A stretch of DNA of 64,000 nucleotides from the NCBI GenBank assembly GCA_022578605.1, contig MU394124.1:124001-188000 (forward strand). Reading direction: 5' to 3'. The DNA is from Camillea tinctor (lineage: Eukaryota; Ascomycota; Sordariomycetes; Xylariales; Xylariaceae). A program made the position numbers and the translations under genes. Shown piece by piece: positions 1 to 9,349 of this stretch (position 1 is its first letter; every line of letters starts with the position of its first letter). The notes under the pieces were generated by a model. It was not told the origin of the DNA and made no database searches. It was given only the letters and a program-made list of their open reading frames with translations.

Positions 1-2
1 CT

Positions 3-902
3 GGCTACCAGTTTCTTTCCCTACGACCGGAGAGACGAACGATGGATATGGCCAAGGATTGGTGGGAGGGCGAGGTACATATACTCGAAAGACGCAAAGC
101 AGCTGTGGACAAGGAGCGCATCGCCCTTGAAGAGGGCAGCCAATTATGGCGTGACACACTCCGTCTACTTAGTGCCCAGGACGCACAGCTGAGCTTCTCT
201 ATGGGCGTCATCGCAAAGTATTCGTACCAGCAGCTCACCCCTGAGTTTAGCGAACCGGGGGAGATCTTGCAGAAACAATATAAACTTTGTAAGACAACAA
301 TCAAAGAACTTGAGGACCTATATGGCTATACAGAAGCCCAGGGTTGGAACCTCTTAGTGGCTGCCATCGGTGCAGAACTGGAATTTTTTGCTGGGCTTAA
401 GAGTCACCTTGGTGAGACTCTCGAGATTGCTGGGTACGCCGATGGGGTGGTCACACCGCCTCGGTCTAGCTCACCTACCAAAACAGCTAACGGGAACAAC
501 CTGGTCGATTTACATGAACACAACACAGAAACTGTCGAAGAGAAACACGAGGAACGGGAGGAGTTAAGCGGAAGCGTTGTTCGTCGTTGGGGTGGTGCCG
601 AAGAGCCAAACCATGCACCAGAAGAATTGTTGGTCGATCATAAGGCAGAGAGCGACAACGAGGTGCCCCCTGGCTTATTAAGCGAACCAGCCGATAGACG
701 CCATGATAGTGATGATGAACATCCAAACGAAGTCCCACCCGAGTTCCTATCTCTGCATAGTCCTCATCAAAAGAAGAGTAAAGCGAAAGAAGTAGTTAAC
801 CCGAGGAAGGAAGAAGAAGGGCACCATCACAGATTGAGTAGGGAAAACAGCGTCAACGAAGTCCCACCTGATTTGCTGGCGGAAAGTCGACATGATGATT
901 AG
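3..902 (+). CDS. Atg28-like coiled-coil protein, C-terminal part (5' end outside window)
   Basis: The frame is open to the left edge, and codons before the first Met (position 42) continue without a stop, so this is the 3' part of a longer gene ending with TAG at 900-902. The N-terminal half of the visible part is charged and helical (RRKAAVDKERIALEEGS), followed by GWNLLVAAIGAELEFF. That block resembles what I remember of the conserved region of fungal autophagy-related protein 28, which acts in selective autophagy. The C-terminal half is acidic and disordered and carries three copies of a short motif, NEVPPGLL, NEVPPEFL and NEVPPDLL, spaced by about 25-65 residues. The Atg28 assignment rests on memory of the family and is moderate; the reading frame itself is solid. 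Confidence 0.6.
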   Translation, partial: GYQFLSLRPERRTMDMAKDWWEGEVHILERRKAAVDKERIALEEGSQLWRDTLRLLSAQDAQLSFSMGVIAKYSYQQLTPEFSEPGEILQKQYKLCKTTIKELEDLYGYTEAQGWNLLVAAIGAELEFFAGLKSHLGETLEIAGYADGVVTPPRSSSPTKTANGNNLVDLHEHNTETVEEKHEEREELSGSVVRRWGGAEEPNHAPEELLVDHKAESDNEVPPGLLSEPADRRHDSDDEHPNEVPPEFLSLHSPHQKKSKAKEVVNPRKEEEGHHHRLSRENSVNEVPPDLLAESRHDD

Positions 903-2166
903 GATGTTGTCAATTGTTATGCATATCTTGGTAGATTGGGTAGTGGTTGGTCATTAGATAAAGAAATAGGTTATCCACTACCTCGGAGCACCTTGGCATA
1001 TCTTTAAACAATGTTTAACGGCCGAATTATAATGTCGTGTATACCCTATACAGGACCAGGCTTTTTTCTCTTCGGTTGGATTCCCCCCCTGGGTCTTCCC
1101 CCTTTTCCCTTTTTTACCATCGTTAGGTTTTCCATGGAAACAAAAAAAAGAAAAAAAAAAGAGCTAAAGCTACAATCCGAGCAGCTTCAAAGGCTTAAAA
1201 ATACGACAATATAAGTATACGTAAATATTTGGTATCTTCTGCCTTATCGTCATCCCCTTTTGTGGTAACACCAGACAGTCCTGAATAGCTGTAATCCTTT
1301 GGATTACCAAGTTCAGGTTACTTTCAACTACTGATATACCAGAATAGATTATCTACCCCTTGCCCCGATTAGTTCCTGTCTGTTATATAAGTGTTTGAGT
1401 GGGAAACTGTGTAGATGACCTTGTTATACAGGGAGGGCATAGGGCCGGTATACTACACAGATGACCATGACCCCCAAGGCAAAGTACTTGGGTAGTAGAC
1501 TCCGGAACCCACAAATAAGTTACCGACCCCTCCCACATCTACCTCTCTTACTTCTTATCCTTCAAGGCCCGTATATGCTACACGGATGACAACCCCGTTC
1601 GGGGACACAGCTGATGCTTAGACATTGGCGGAACAGTTTTGAAGCATTTCTAATACTCTCATGCTCTTATGAAAAAGCCTATTATAAATGCTACTTATCT
1701 CACCATATGTTCCCATGATCTGTATAGGTCGTACAGAATGCCATTTCCACGATGAGGTTGGATTATTATCGGGTTCTCCATCACCCTCTCCCAATGTTCA
1801 ACCTTGACCCCCGCTTTCGGTATGCGCAGCCTGCCCAAGAGCAGGGGAAGAATATGATACTTTTCAAATAGCGAGCCGCGAGGCTCTGATAAGATAGACG
1901 AGCCGAGACGGAACGACAGACTGCTCCGGATTATAAATCACGACCCACCCCCCTTGATCCTTCAACGACCACTAACGCGGAGAGGTACATAATGTAAATT
2001 GATTTAGAGATGTGTTGGGTAGATTCATTCAAGGACAAAGTGTTGGATGTCAAGCCAAAGACCTATTTAGACTCATATGACATCCCCCTTTTGCTCACAT
2101 ACATCACCAACTCCTTTTCGTCTATTCCATAAACAACTGCGCGCCCAGTCTCTCCCCTCGTAAGCC
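903..2166. other. Intergenic region, no gene seen
   Basis: There is no ORF of convincing quality here. The stretch contains pyrimidine and purine runs around 1080-1160 and two diverged direct repeats of about 32 bases (1443-1475 and 1566-1597). The last part should hold the promoter of the downstream reductase gene; the stretch 2087-2166 is C/T-rich just before the ATG, as is common for fungal leaders. Confidence 0.5.
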
Positions 2167-3342
2167 ATGGCATCCACCCCCAGCCCCAGCAAATCCGTCC
2201 TCGTGACTGGCGCCAACGGCTACATCGGCAACGCCGTATGTCGCGCCTTCCGGCGCGCAGGATGGCACGTCTACGGGCTCGTGCGGCGCTCCTCCGGGGC
2301 CTGCGCCCTCGCCGCCTCGGAGATCATCCCGGTAGTGGGGTCCGTGTCGGCGGACCTCTCGTGGCTAGACGCGCTCCTCGGGTCGGGGACGACGTTCGAC
2401 GCCGTCGTCAGCTGCACGGAGAACTTCCCCTTCGCGGCGCACTACGCGCACATCCTCGCGCTGCTGACGCGCGTCGCGCAGCACAACCGCCACCACGGCC
2501 GGCCCAAGCCCCTCGTGCTCTTCAGCTCAGGCTGCAAGGACTACGGCACCACGCCGCTGCACGGCTCCGACCGCTTCGCCCCGCACCTCGAGACCACCCC
2601 GCTCGACCCCCCCGCCATCCTGCGCGAGCGCGCCGCCTGCGCCCTCGACGCCCTCGCCCACCCCGACCTGTTCGACGCCGCCGTTGTGCGGCCCACGCCC
2701 GTGTACGGCTACGGGAGCAGCTACTACGCGACGTTCTTCCAGGTGGTGTCCTCCATCGCCGCCGCCGCCTCGCAACCCGGAGAAGGGCCGAAGAAGAAGA
2801 TCCGCGTCCCCGCCGACCTCAACACCGTCATCCACGGGTGCCACGTGGACGACTGCGGCGAAGCCTACGTGGCGCTGGCGACGCACGCGGACCGCGGCGC
2901 CGTGGCGGGGCAGTGCTTCAACGTGTCGGGGCGGCGGTACGAGACGCTAGGGGAGCTGCTGGGGGCGCTGGGCGGCGCGTACGGGATCTCCTTCCCATCC
3001 CTGATCGGGGACGTGGTCGTGGTGGGGCCCCTGGGGGAAGGTGAGGAGCAGGGGGGAGGGGAGGCGGAGATGCACCCCGGTGCGGTTCTGCAGCTCGGGT
3101 ACAGCCAGTGGGTGGGCAGCGACAAGATCCGCCGGCTGACGGGGTGGACGGACACGCGCACGCTGCTGTCCGAGGATGCGCGCGCGTACCGGGCCGCGTA
3201 CGAAGCGGCGGTGGAGAGGGGGGATGAGGGGGTAGCACGGATCCAGGAGAGGGTCGCCGGGACTTTGGCCGGGGACGCTGCGTGGAAGAAGTCAGGAGTC
3301 TACGGAAGTAAGGAAGTTGGCGTTAGATATATAGAAGGTTAG
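2167..3342 (+). CDS. NAD(P)-binding epimerase/reductase-like protein (extended SDR fold)
   Basis: A single-exon gene of 391 residues. The N-terminus has the Rossmann motif TGANGYIG (residues 14-21), and later blocks fit the NAD-dependent epimerase/dehydratase family: LVLFSSGCKDYG (about 116-127), VVRPTPVYGYG (173-183) and a cofactor/substrate-side block around VIHGCHVDDCGEAYVAL. The catalytic YxxxK that normally precedes the RPxxVYG block is replaced by ILRER (151-155), so Tyr is Ile and Lys is Arg. The protein is soluble, with no signal peptide. Its base composition is far more GC-rich than the flanks, which makes long false frames appear on the other strand. The substrate is unknown. The start Met immediately precedes the Rossmann strand, and no alternative upstream Met exists nearby. 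Confidence 0.85.
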   Translation: MASTPSPSKSVLVTGANGYIGNAVCRAFRRAGWHVYGLVRRSSGACALAASEIIPVVGSVSADLSWLDALLGSGTTFDAVVSCTENFPFAAHYAHILALLTRVAQHNRHHGRPKPLVLFSSGCKDYGTTPLHGSDRFAPHLETTPLDPPAILRERAACALDALAHPDLFDAAVVRPTPVYGYGSSYYATFFQVVSSIAAAASQPGEGPKKKIRVPADLNTVIHGCHVDDCGEAYVALATHADRGAVAGQCFNVSGRRYETLGELLGALGGAYGISFPSLIGDVVVVGPLGEGEEQGGGEAEMHPGAVLQLGYSQWVGSDKIRRLTGWTDTRTLLSEDARAYRAAYEAAVERGDEGVARIQERVAGTLAGDAAWKKSGVYGSKEVGVRYIEG

Positions 3343-3898
3343 GAATGACAAGCCACGGATACTGACACGAAGAAAATCTCAGATCAGATATTAGGGATAA
3401 GGGGGCGGGGAGGGGTTATGGAGTTTTGTTCAAAACCATTGCTTCATTAATAAGCTTCATAGCATAGAGTCACAAAAGTCTCGATTATGTTTCACGCAAC
3501 GGGCGGGAGGCCGGGGAGTTGAGGCATAAATCAGCACTCTTTAATATTATTATGTATCAATGGCATGGACACAAGAAGTCCATGTAACCTTTTTTTCTTC
3601 AAAATTTTTTTTTTTTTTTAGCTCAGAAACACTTATCTGAGTGAAGCCGATCTGATGAGGATCTTCATCCTAGTTCCTCCTTTGAACCCTTCAAGGAGAA
3701 ACTTCTCCCCCTTTTTTTTCTCTAAACCAAGGACCTCATAGATATTATATAGTATTACACGGCGAGGGCTTTCTAGGCCCTTTTCTCTAAGATATCTCAC
3801 TAACCTTGTGGTTTCCTTAGTAGAATTACACAACACCCGTTGTCAATGAAAAAAAAAATTTAGAGAAAAGAAGAGAAAGAAAGCCAGCCCATTCTGCC
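3343..3898. other. Convergent intergenic region
   Basis: This lies between two genes whose 3' ends face each other. It holds AT-rich sequence with a T tract at about 3605-3619 and A tracts near 3848-3858, which probably contribute to 3'-end formation. No gene is seen. Confidence 0.4.
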
Positions 3899-6269
3899 TC
3901 ACCAATATAGCCAGTCATCTTGTGTTGCGGCGCAAAGGACTCCCCACTGTGATACGGCCCACAATGCTAGACAATGGAAAAGGAGTAAGGAAAATGTGAT
4001 CCGCCAACCCCATCTCCAGCGGAACGATTCGGCAGGACTAAGTGCGCGCGATGATCCTTCGCGGCCATCCAAGATTACAGCCCTATACGAGGGTATCGCA
4101 AGGTCAATTCCTGCGATACAAATCAGTGGCACACCGACGCCAAGGCTGACCATGAAAGGCCAACATACTTTGGCGAGTGATGTCATTTTGACCAAAAACA
4201 AGGCAAATTTAACAAGGAACAAAATAGAATCGCCGTGACTACCAAGGAAATAGAATAACTGATGTTGTGAAAGCACTGCTTGCTGTCTCAGAACCCCTAA
4301 TGGACCTCCTGGAGGAGGCGCTATTAGCAACGGCGTGTGGATGCCTGGTGATGGCTGTGTGTGGGTGGTAGTGCCTAAGGCACGAACACGAGTTGGTGAT
4401 GAGCGGACAAGTTCGTCTTGCCCACGGGAAAGTGTCAAGGCTTGTGGGCGGTGGCGAGGCGTGGTAGGGGCCGGGTATTTCTGAAGTAAGTTTTGACTAC
4501 TTGGATGCGGGGATAGGAACGAGGTAGTGTCATCATCGGCAGACGTGAAGTCGTCCTCTGATGTATCCGCATCGCCATCACGGCTGTGTTTCAGAGGTTC
4601 AGGTGCTGGTGTTCCAGGGGGCATGGGCGAATCGAGACTTTGGATGCGACGGTTGTGTAGCCCAATATGGGGACTCGAGCTCCTTGGCCCCCCGTGAAGA
4701 TTATTCGACTCGTGATTCATAACCCTCAGGACTTCTGTACTACTTGGCCGTTCAGCAGGATTAAGCGCCAGCATTTTCTTGAGAAGTTGATATAGCTTGG
4801 CAGGTAAATCTGGCCGTTCCTTTCTCTCATCGTGAAAACCCTTCCAATCAGTGATCTCAGCTCGAAGCTCGTCTATGTCTTCAAGTTCTTCCTGGACACT
4901 ATTGGCACTCTGATAAGGGAGGCGACTGAAGCATAAAAAGTAGAGAATCATGCCTAAGGAGAAGACGTCCGACTTCGTAGTAAAGTTGCCGAGACGGCCA
5001 GACGTGTCTTGCTTGAGCACCTCGGGGGCGCAATAGGAAATGGTACCAGTGGTGCCGGTTGACTTCCGGATAGCATTACCCGGCTGGACTTCACCAAAGT
5101 CGCTAATCAGACAAGTAAGTTGGCCATTTTCGCGGTGAAGTAGACAGTTGCTAGGTTTGAGGTCACGGTGGATATAGTTGGCGCTATGAAGGTAGGCTAG
5201 GCCCGATGTGATATCTCTAAATAGAGAGTATATCTCCTCGAAGGGAAGAGCACGTCGGGCCTGAGCAGCATAAAGGCCCTGGGGCTGGTCTAAGCGGCCC
5301 TTAGATCGTCGACGCATCTGTTCCTTCAACTGCTCCTTGGTAACTTCTTTAGGCGAGTCGCCGACGACATAGCGTAAGAGATCTCCGTTGTTGCAGTATT
5401 GCTGGAGTATAAATGCACATGCGACAGTGGGGCCAAATCGATGGAGTTTGACATCCTCCAGCCAGACGTGGCGATAGGATACCAGATTGGGGTGGGAAAG
5501 TTTGGCGAGAAGCTCGACTTCTATCAGGACTTTCTCAAGCCAAGCATGGTCATCTCCAACGGGCACACGCTTGCAAGCGAAGTGGCCAAGCTCACAACCA
5601 TCGATCTGATGACGGACAAGGAGAACAACACCCTTGCCACCCCGGCCTAGCTCCCTCTCCTCAACAAAGAATCGCTTAAAGTAGTTGGGGCTAAATGCAT
5701 CTCTCCGGATGCGAGCACCTTCGTGAGGCGCCGGGGAGCTGGAGATGAATTCGGCATCTTGGACATCTTGTATCCTCGCATCGCCGCTCGGCAGGGTAGG
5801 CTGAGCCAGTCGGCGGATGGGGCTCGAAGGGGATGGATGGGGTGTGTTATGCTCATCGGGGTTATGGCCGGCCTGGAGCATGCGAAAGTAATTCGGGGCG
5901 ACGTAGTTTTCATGCTGAGAAGAGGCATCGAAACGACGTTCAGGTGATGGTGATCGGAGAGATCGATGACAGGTGGGACATTCTGTTAGAGGAGCACCTC
6001 GAATCTCGAGGCGTTGCGATGCGGGATCGCGCACTACAAGTGCATTATGATGTCGCCTGGACCGAGCATTGCTAGGTTAGTCCTTTGCCTCGTCCTATTT
6101 TGTTTCTTCTTTGGGGGGTTTATAGATATCCTGTCCTGCTTCCTACTAGGTTATTGCACCGGGGAGCGTGTTGAGAAATGTAGAGGAGTCAAGGCAGAGA
6201 GGAGGGGGGTTATGGGACGTACAAGACAATTTCACGACCTTCCCGTGAAGTATAGGGAATCAATTCCAT
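3899..6269 (-). CDS. IKS1: IKS1-type serine/threonine protein kinase with C-terminal membrane segments
   Basis: Two exons: 6269-6223 and 6071-3899, joined over a 151-base intron (donor GTACGT, branch and acceptor CTAACCTAG). The product is 739 residues. The long frame alone has no ATG at its 5' end, and the short first exon supplies MELIPYTSREGREIVF. After an N-terminal ECPTCHRSLR zinc-like motif comes a complete kinase domain: glycine loop LGRGGKGVVLL, FACKRVP lysine, HRDLKPSNC catalytic loop, SDFGEV metal-binding loop and CAPEVL. A disordered Ser/Pro-rich linker follows, then hydrophobic segments near the C-terminus (FLVKFALFLVKM, WPFMVSLGVGVPLICIAG, ITFSLLLFHCLALWAV). This order of N-terminal Cys motif, kinase, linker and membrane anchors matches the fungal IKS1 family. 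The substrate is unknown. Confidence 0.9.
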
Positions 6270-6715
6270 TGCAGGTTACAAGATGTAAGACAGTAGAAAT
6301 GGAAGTGGAAGTGGGAGCAGAGACAAAGACAGACAAGGCGAAGACGGGCAACAAGTTCAAGACCATGGAGAGGCGTCAGTCAGGACCTGAAGGCCATTGC
6401 ACACATGTTTAGTTCAATTCGAGGAGATCGCAGTGGGTGCGAGCTCCTGGGGAATAATCGGGCCTCATGCGACTCAGGAGTGATGGATGGATGATTGACT
6501 CTTTTTTTTTGTTTTGTGTTGTGTTGTGTTGTTAAAAGTATTACTTTTCTCCTGTAAGATGATGGAATTGACGAAGTTACTAAAACCTCTTTGGCTGGTT
6601 TGCGACGGAAACAAATACACTAACCTAACAGACTAAGTACGTACAGTACCTTCCTAGGTTAAGTACCTACCTATCTTATCGATGAGAGAAAAAGATGGAC
6701 ACTGTGGGGTCTATT
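6270..6715. other. Upstream region of the IKS1 gene, including one MITE target-site copy
   Basis: This is the probable promoter and 5' leader of the minus-strand kinase. Positions 6502-6534 have a T run followed by repeated GTGTT/GTTGT. The 9 bases at 6707-6715 (GGGTCTATT) are the left target-site copy of the adjacent element. No gene is seen. Confidence 0.45.
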
Positions 6716-7274
6716 CGGTTTGCCTAGTATGACGGTAGGTCCGTACTAGTCTGACGGTACGCCACACACCCGCCACACACTAAGCCTAAAGACATCTAGC
6801 TAATCTTGGTACACGGCCACAGGCACAAGCACCCCCAAAATGTATGTACTTTTATTGTTCTGCGGTCACAAATTCAAAGGGTTTGGCATACCTTTCGGAT
6901 TTTAAGGCGCTGAAATGCCTTAAGGCACCTGGCTATGGAGAGTTTAGGGGGACCCTTCCCCCCCCCCTTATTAAGGGGCCAAGAGAGATAGAGACGGGGT
7001 TTTTTTTTTTTTTTTTTTTGTTAAATTAAAATGGATTAAAATTTTTATTTGTAAATGCATTGCAGTTGCAATATGTTGCGCAATTGAATTCAATTGAATT
7101 GCGACATTTGCAATTAACTTTGCGACCGTGAGATAGAAAAGGTACTTCTATTTGGGAGGCACATGTACCTGTGGCAGTGTACCAAGGCTAACTAGATGTC
7201 TTTAGGCTTAGTGTGTGGCGGGTGTGTGGAGTACCGTCAGACTAGTACGGACCTACCGTCATACTAGTCATTCC
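6716..7274. mobile_element. Mutator-like non-autonomous element (MITE), 559 bases
   Basis: The ends are long inverted repeats. The arm 6716 to about 6840 pairs with the reverse complement of about 7150-7274 with few mismatches; both begin CGG..TG.CTAGTATGACGGTAGGTCCGTACTAGTCTGACGG-like and stay similar for well over 100 bases. The element is flanked on both sides by the identical 9-base sequence GGGTCTATT (6707-6715 and 7275-7283). A 9-base target duplication with long terminal repeats is the signature of Mutator-like (MULE) elements. The interior encodes no transposase. It has a T20-class homopolymer (about 7001-7019) and an AT-rich palindromic patch (CAATTGAATTCAATTG, near 7081-7096), so the element must depend on a transposase encoded elsewhere. 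Confidence 0.88.
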
Positions 7275-7283
7275 GGGTCTATT

Positions 7284-7769
7284 AGCTATGCAGATACCCA
7301 CACCCTTGGTACCCGCAAGACCCCACCAGCCCGTCCGTTTACAACTAACCTAGCGTTCTCTGTACAACATAAATGTATTAAACCACCACCATGTACCTCT
7401 CTCATTGCTCTCTCTACTCTCTCTACACACACACACACTCTCTCTCTCTCTCCCTCCTCACCTGACGATAATCACTAACGCATCTCCAAACCTGCCCATA
7501 GCCAATATACTGATGATCAGCAGATACCCGTTACTAGTATGCAAATAAAATGCATATACCTCTTTCCGGTTATTTCTTTCCTTCCAACCACGAATAAGCC
7601 CTTGAACTCCGGTGACTTGTTGTTTCATGCATACAAGAAGATTCAGAAAGGCATCCCGCTCCCCTCCGCTCCCCTCCCCCACGAACACCATTCCATTCCA
7701 GCCAAATCATATCATCCAATAAGGCCCTCTAGAATATCTCTAACCATCGATAACCGGCTTGATACCTCC
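7284..7769. other. Intergenic region with AC/TC microsatellite
   Basis: No gene is seen. A compound simple repeat, (AC)n then (TC)n, lies at 7425-7453. Confidence 0.5.
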
Positions 7770-8728
7770 TTTGTCTCGTCCTTGGATATGCTTCTCGCCT
7801 GACCCTCTCGACCGATTTCTGTCCAACCATGTCGCCTTCCGAGAACCAGGCGCCATGTAACCCATACAGCGCTCGCTGTGGCAATCTGACCCTGTCCGCC
7901 ACATCTTTATATCTCTTTGTCATCGATGATCCATAACTCACTTGTGGCCTCGTCTCCGCACTCAACCTCAATCGTCTAACTGTGATTCATCGAACACATG
8001 AGTGAGCAGCCACCCGTCATTTCCGCTTCCACATCCCCGCGAGGTACGAAACGTGGCTCTTGTGCATACCAACCCTCTGGCATCCAGAAAAGCCTAATCG
8101 GGTCATTTCTGCCCGTGCTAGGTATCACCTTGTCGATGCTTTGATTATCGACATAGTCTTTGATTTGCTATGGCGGTTTGACAAAACCCTGAGCTAATAA
8201 CTCTGCTGCATCAAACTTGGCAATATGGTCTATTTTTGCCGCCTTTCCGAGAGCTGCTATGTAGTAGGGCAATGACTCAGTACTACGCCCTATATGTAAT
8301 GAGCTTCTGCCATACGTTTTGACCATAACAGAGCCAGAAATTCGAAGGGGAGGGCTGATAGCGCCCAATATGTCATATCGTAAGTGATATCTGAATGGTT
8401 GATCGCGAAAGGGAACCTACACGACACACTAGTTAAGCCGATGTAAGACGACGTACAAAGAAATAGACTCATGTCTCGGTAACCGGTATTAGTAACGAAG
8501 TCGCCTTCCAGCAATTTCCAGCACAAAATGAACCATGGGATCTCTTGTAGCATCGCCCTGGGGGGGGGGGGGGGGGGGGGGGTAAGCAAAAATGTGACCG
8601 TGAGGAAGGGGAATAAGAATGGACGGGTTGCGTCATTTACCTATCAAGGGGGAATTTTAATGAGACACTACCAAAATCATAANNNNNNNNNNGCCTCCCC
8701 CCCCCCCCCCCCCCCCCCCCCCCGCCCG

Positions 8729-8775
<47 letters not shown>

Positions 8776-9349
8776 ATATCCAAACTGTGACCATGATGAA
8801 CGGTCATACGAAAGGACTGGTTTCCTCATGATACTATCAAGGGGCTAATTGATAGAGACAAGTCCATAATCATTATGTGGTTTTGATAATAATTGTAAAG
8901 AAGGTTGTAGGCTCTTTTGTGACTAAGTCAACACACAGATATATTGTTGGCCATTCTTCAATGAGGCCAACAGCATTGTTGCCATCAAATCTTGTTTGGG
9001 CATCGTTTCCAGGCTTTCGCCCTTGATACCATTCAACTGGCTCCAGCCTGGGAAGCTGGATCCTCATTGGATATCTACTATCTAGAGCTCGGCCGTCATC
9101 GTAGGCCATGTGTCACGGGGGTTAGCAAGGGTTTAAAATAATCACGATGTTGTTCTACGGGAGATTACAACTACAACTACTTCTGACACGTTACTTACGC
9201 ACTGAAAACTCTATTTGTTCCCTTACGAGGTACAAACTACCCTGTACCCCATGATCTAGCTCACCGCTCTTGACACCATGCTTCCTGTCTCGGCCTTCGT
9301 AGGGTAGTACAACTTCTGGCGGCCTCACATTTTTGACTTTTGATCTCAT
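7770..9349 (-). pseudogene. Decayed carotenoid-cleavage oxygenase (RPE65/lignostilbene dioxygenase family)
   Basis: Reading the minus strand, separate frames match successive parts of the carotenoid oxygenase family. The order is: an N-terminal exon with ATG at 9349 ending at a good donor (GTAAGT near 9196), a block with PMRIQLPRLEPVEWYQGR and IEEWPTIYLCVDLVTKEP (about 9095-8890, equivalent to the usual 'TAHPKVDPVTGE' region), PLDSIMRKPVLSYDRSSWSQFG (about 8842-8777), IPWFILCWKLLEGD (about 8550-8510), GWYAQEPRFVPRGDVEAEM (about 8080-8025), WLLTHVFDES (about 8018-7990), and a C-terminal ELWIIDDKEI plus VRLPQRALYGLHGAWFSE (about 7935-7830). The last blocks lie in different frames with stops between them, so frameshifts have broken the gene. 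An N gap and homopolymer tracts interrupt the middle, so part of the damage could be assembly error. The product would be a non-heme iron dioxygenase cleaving carotenoids or stilbenes. Confidence 0.75.
8560..8775. other. Assembly gap (10 N) flanked by G and C homopolymers
   Basis: G run 8560-8582 (23 bases), then about 100 bases, then N at 8683-8692, then an almost pure C tract 8697-8775 interrupted by two G. The 80 bases before the gap (about 8585-8665) resemble the 80 bases after the C tract (about 8779-8860) as a diverged direct repeat. The gap lies inside the oxygenase pseudogene. Confidence 0.9.

Noticed and set aside
2238..3044. Arg/Pro-rich frame of 268 residues on the plus strand and several minus-strand frames over the same bases
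   Set aside because: They are shadow frames caused by the very high GC content of the reductase-like gene and have no domain.
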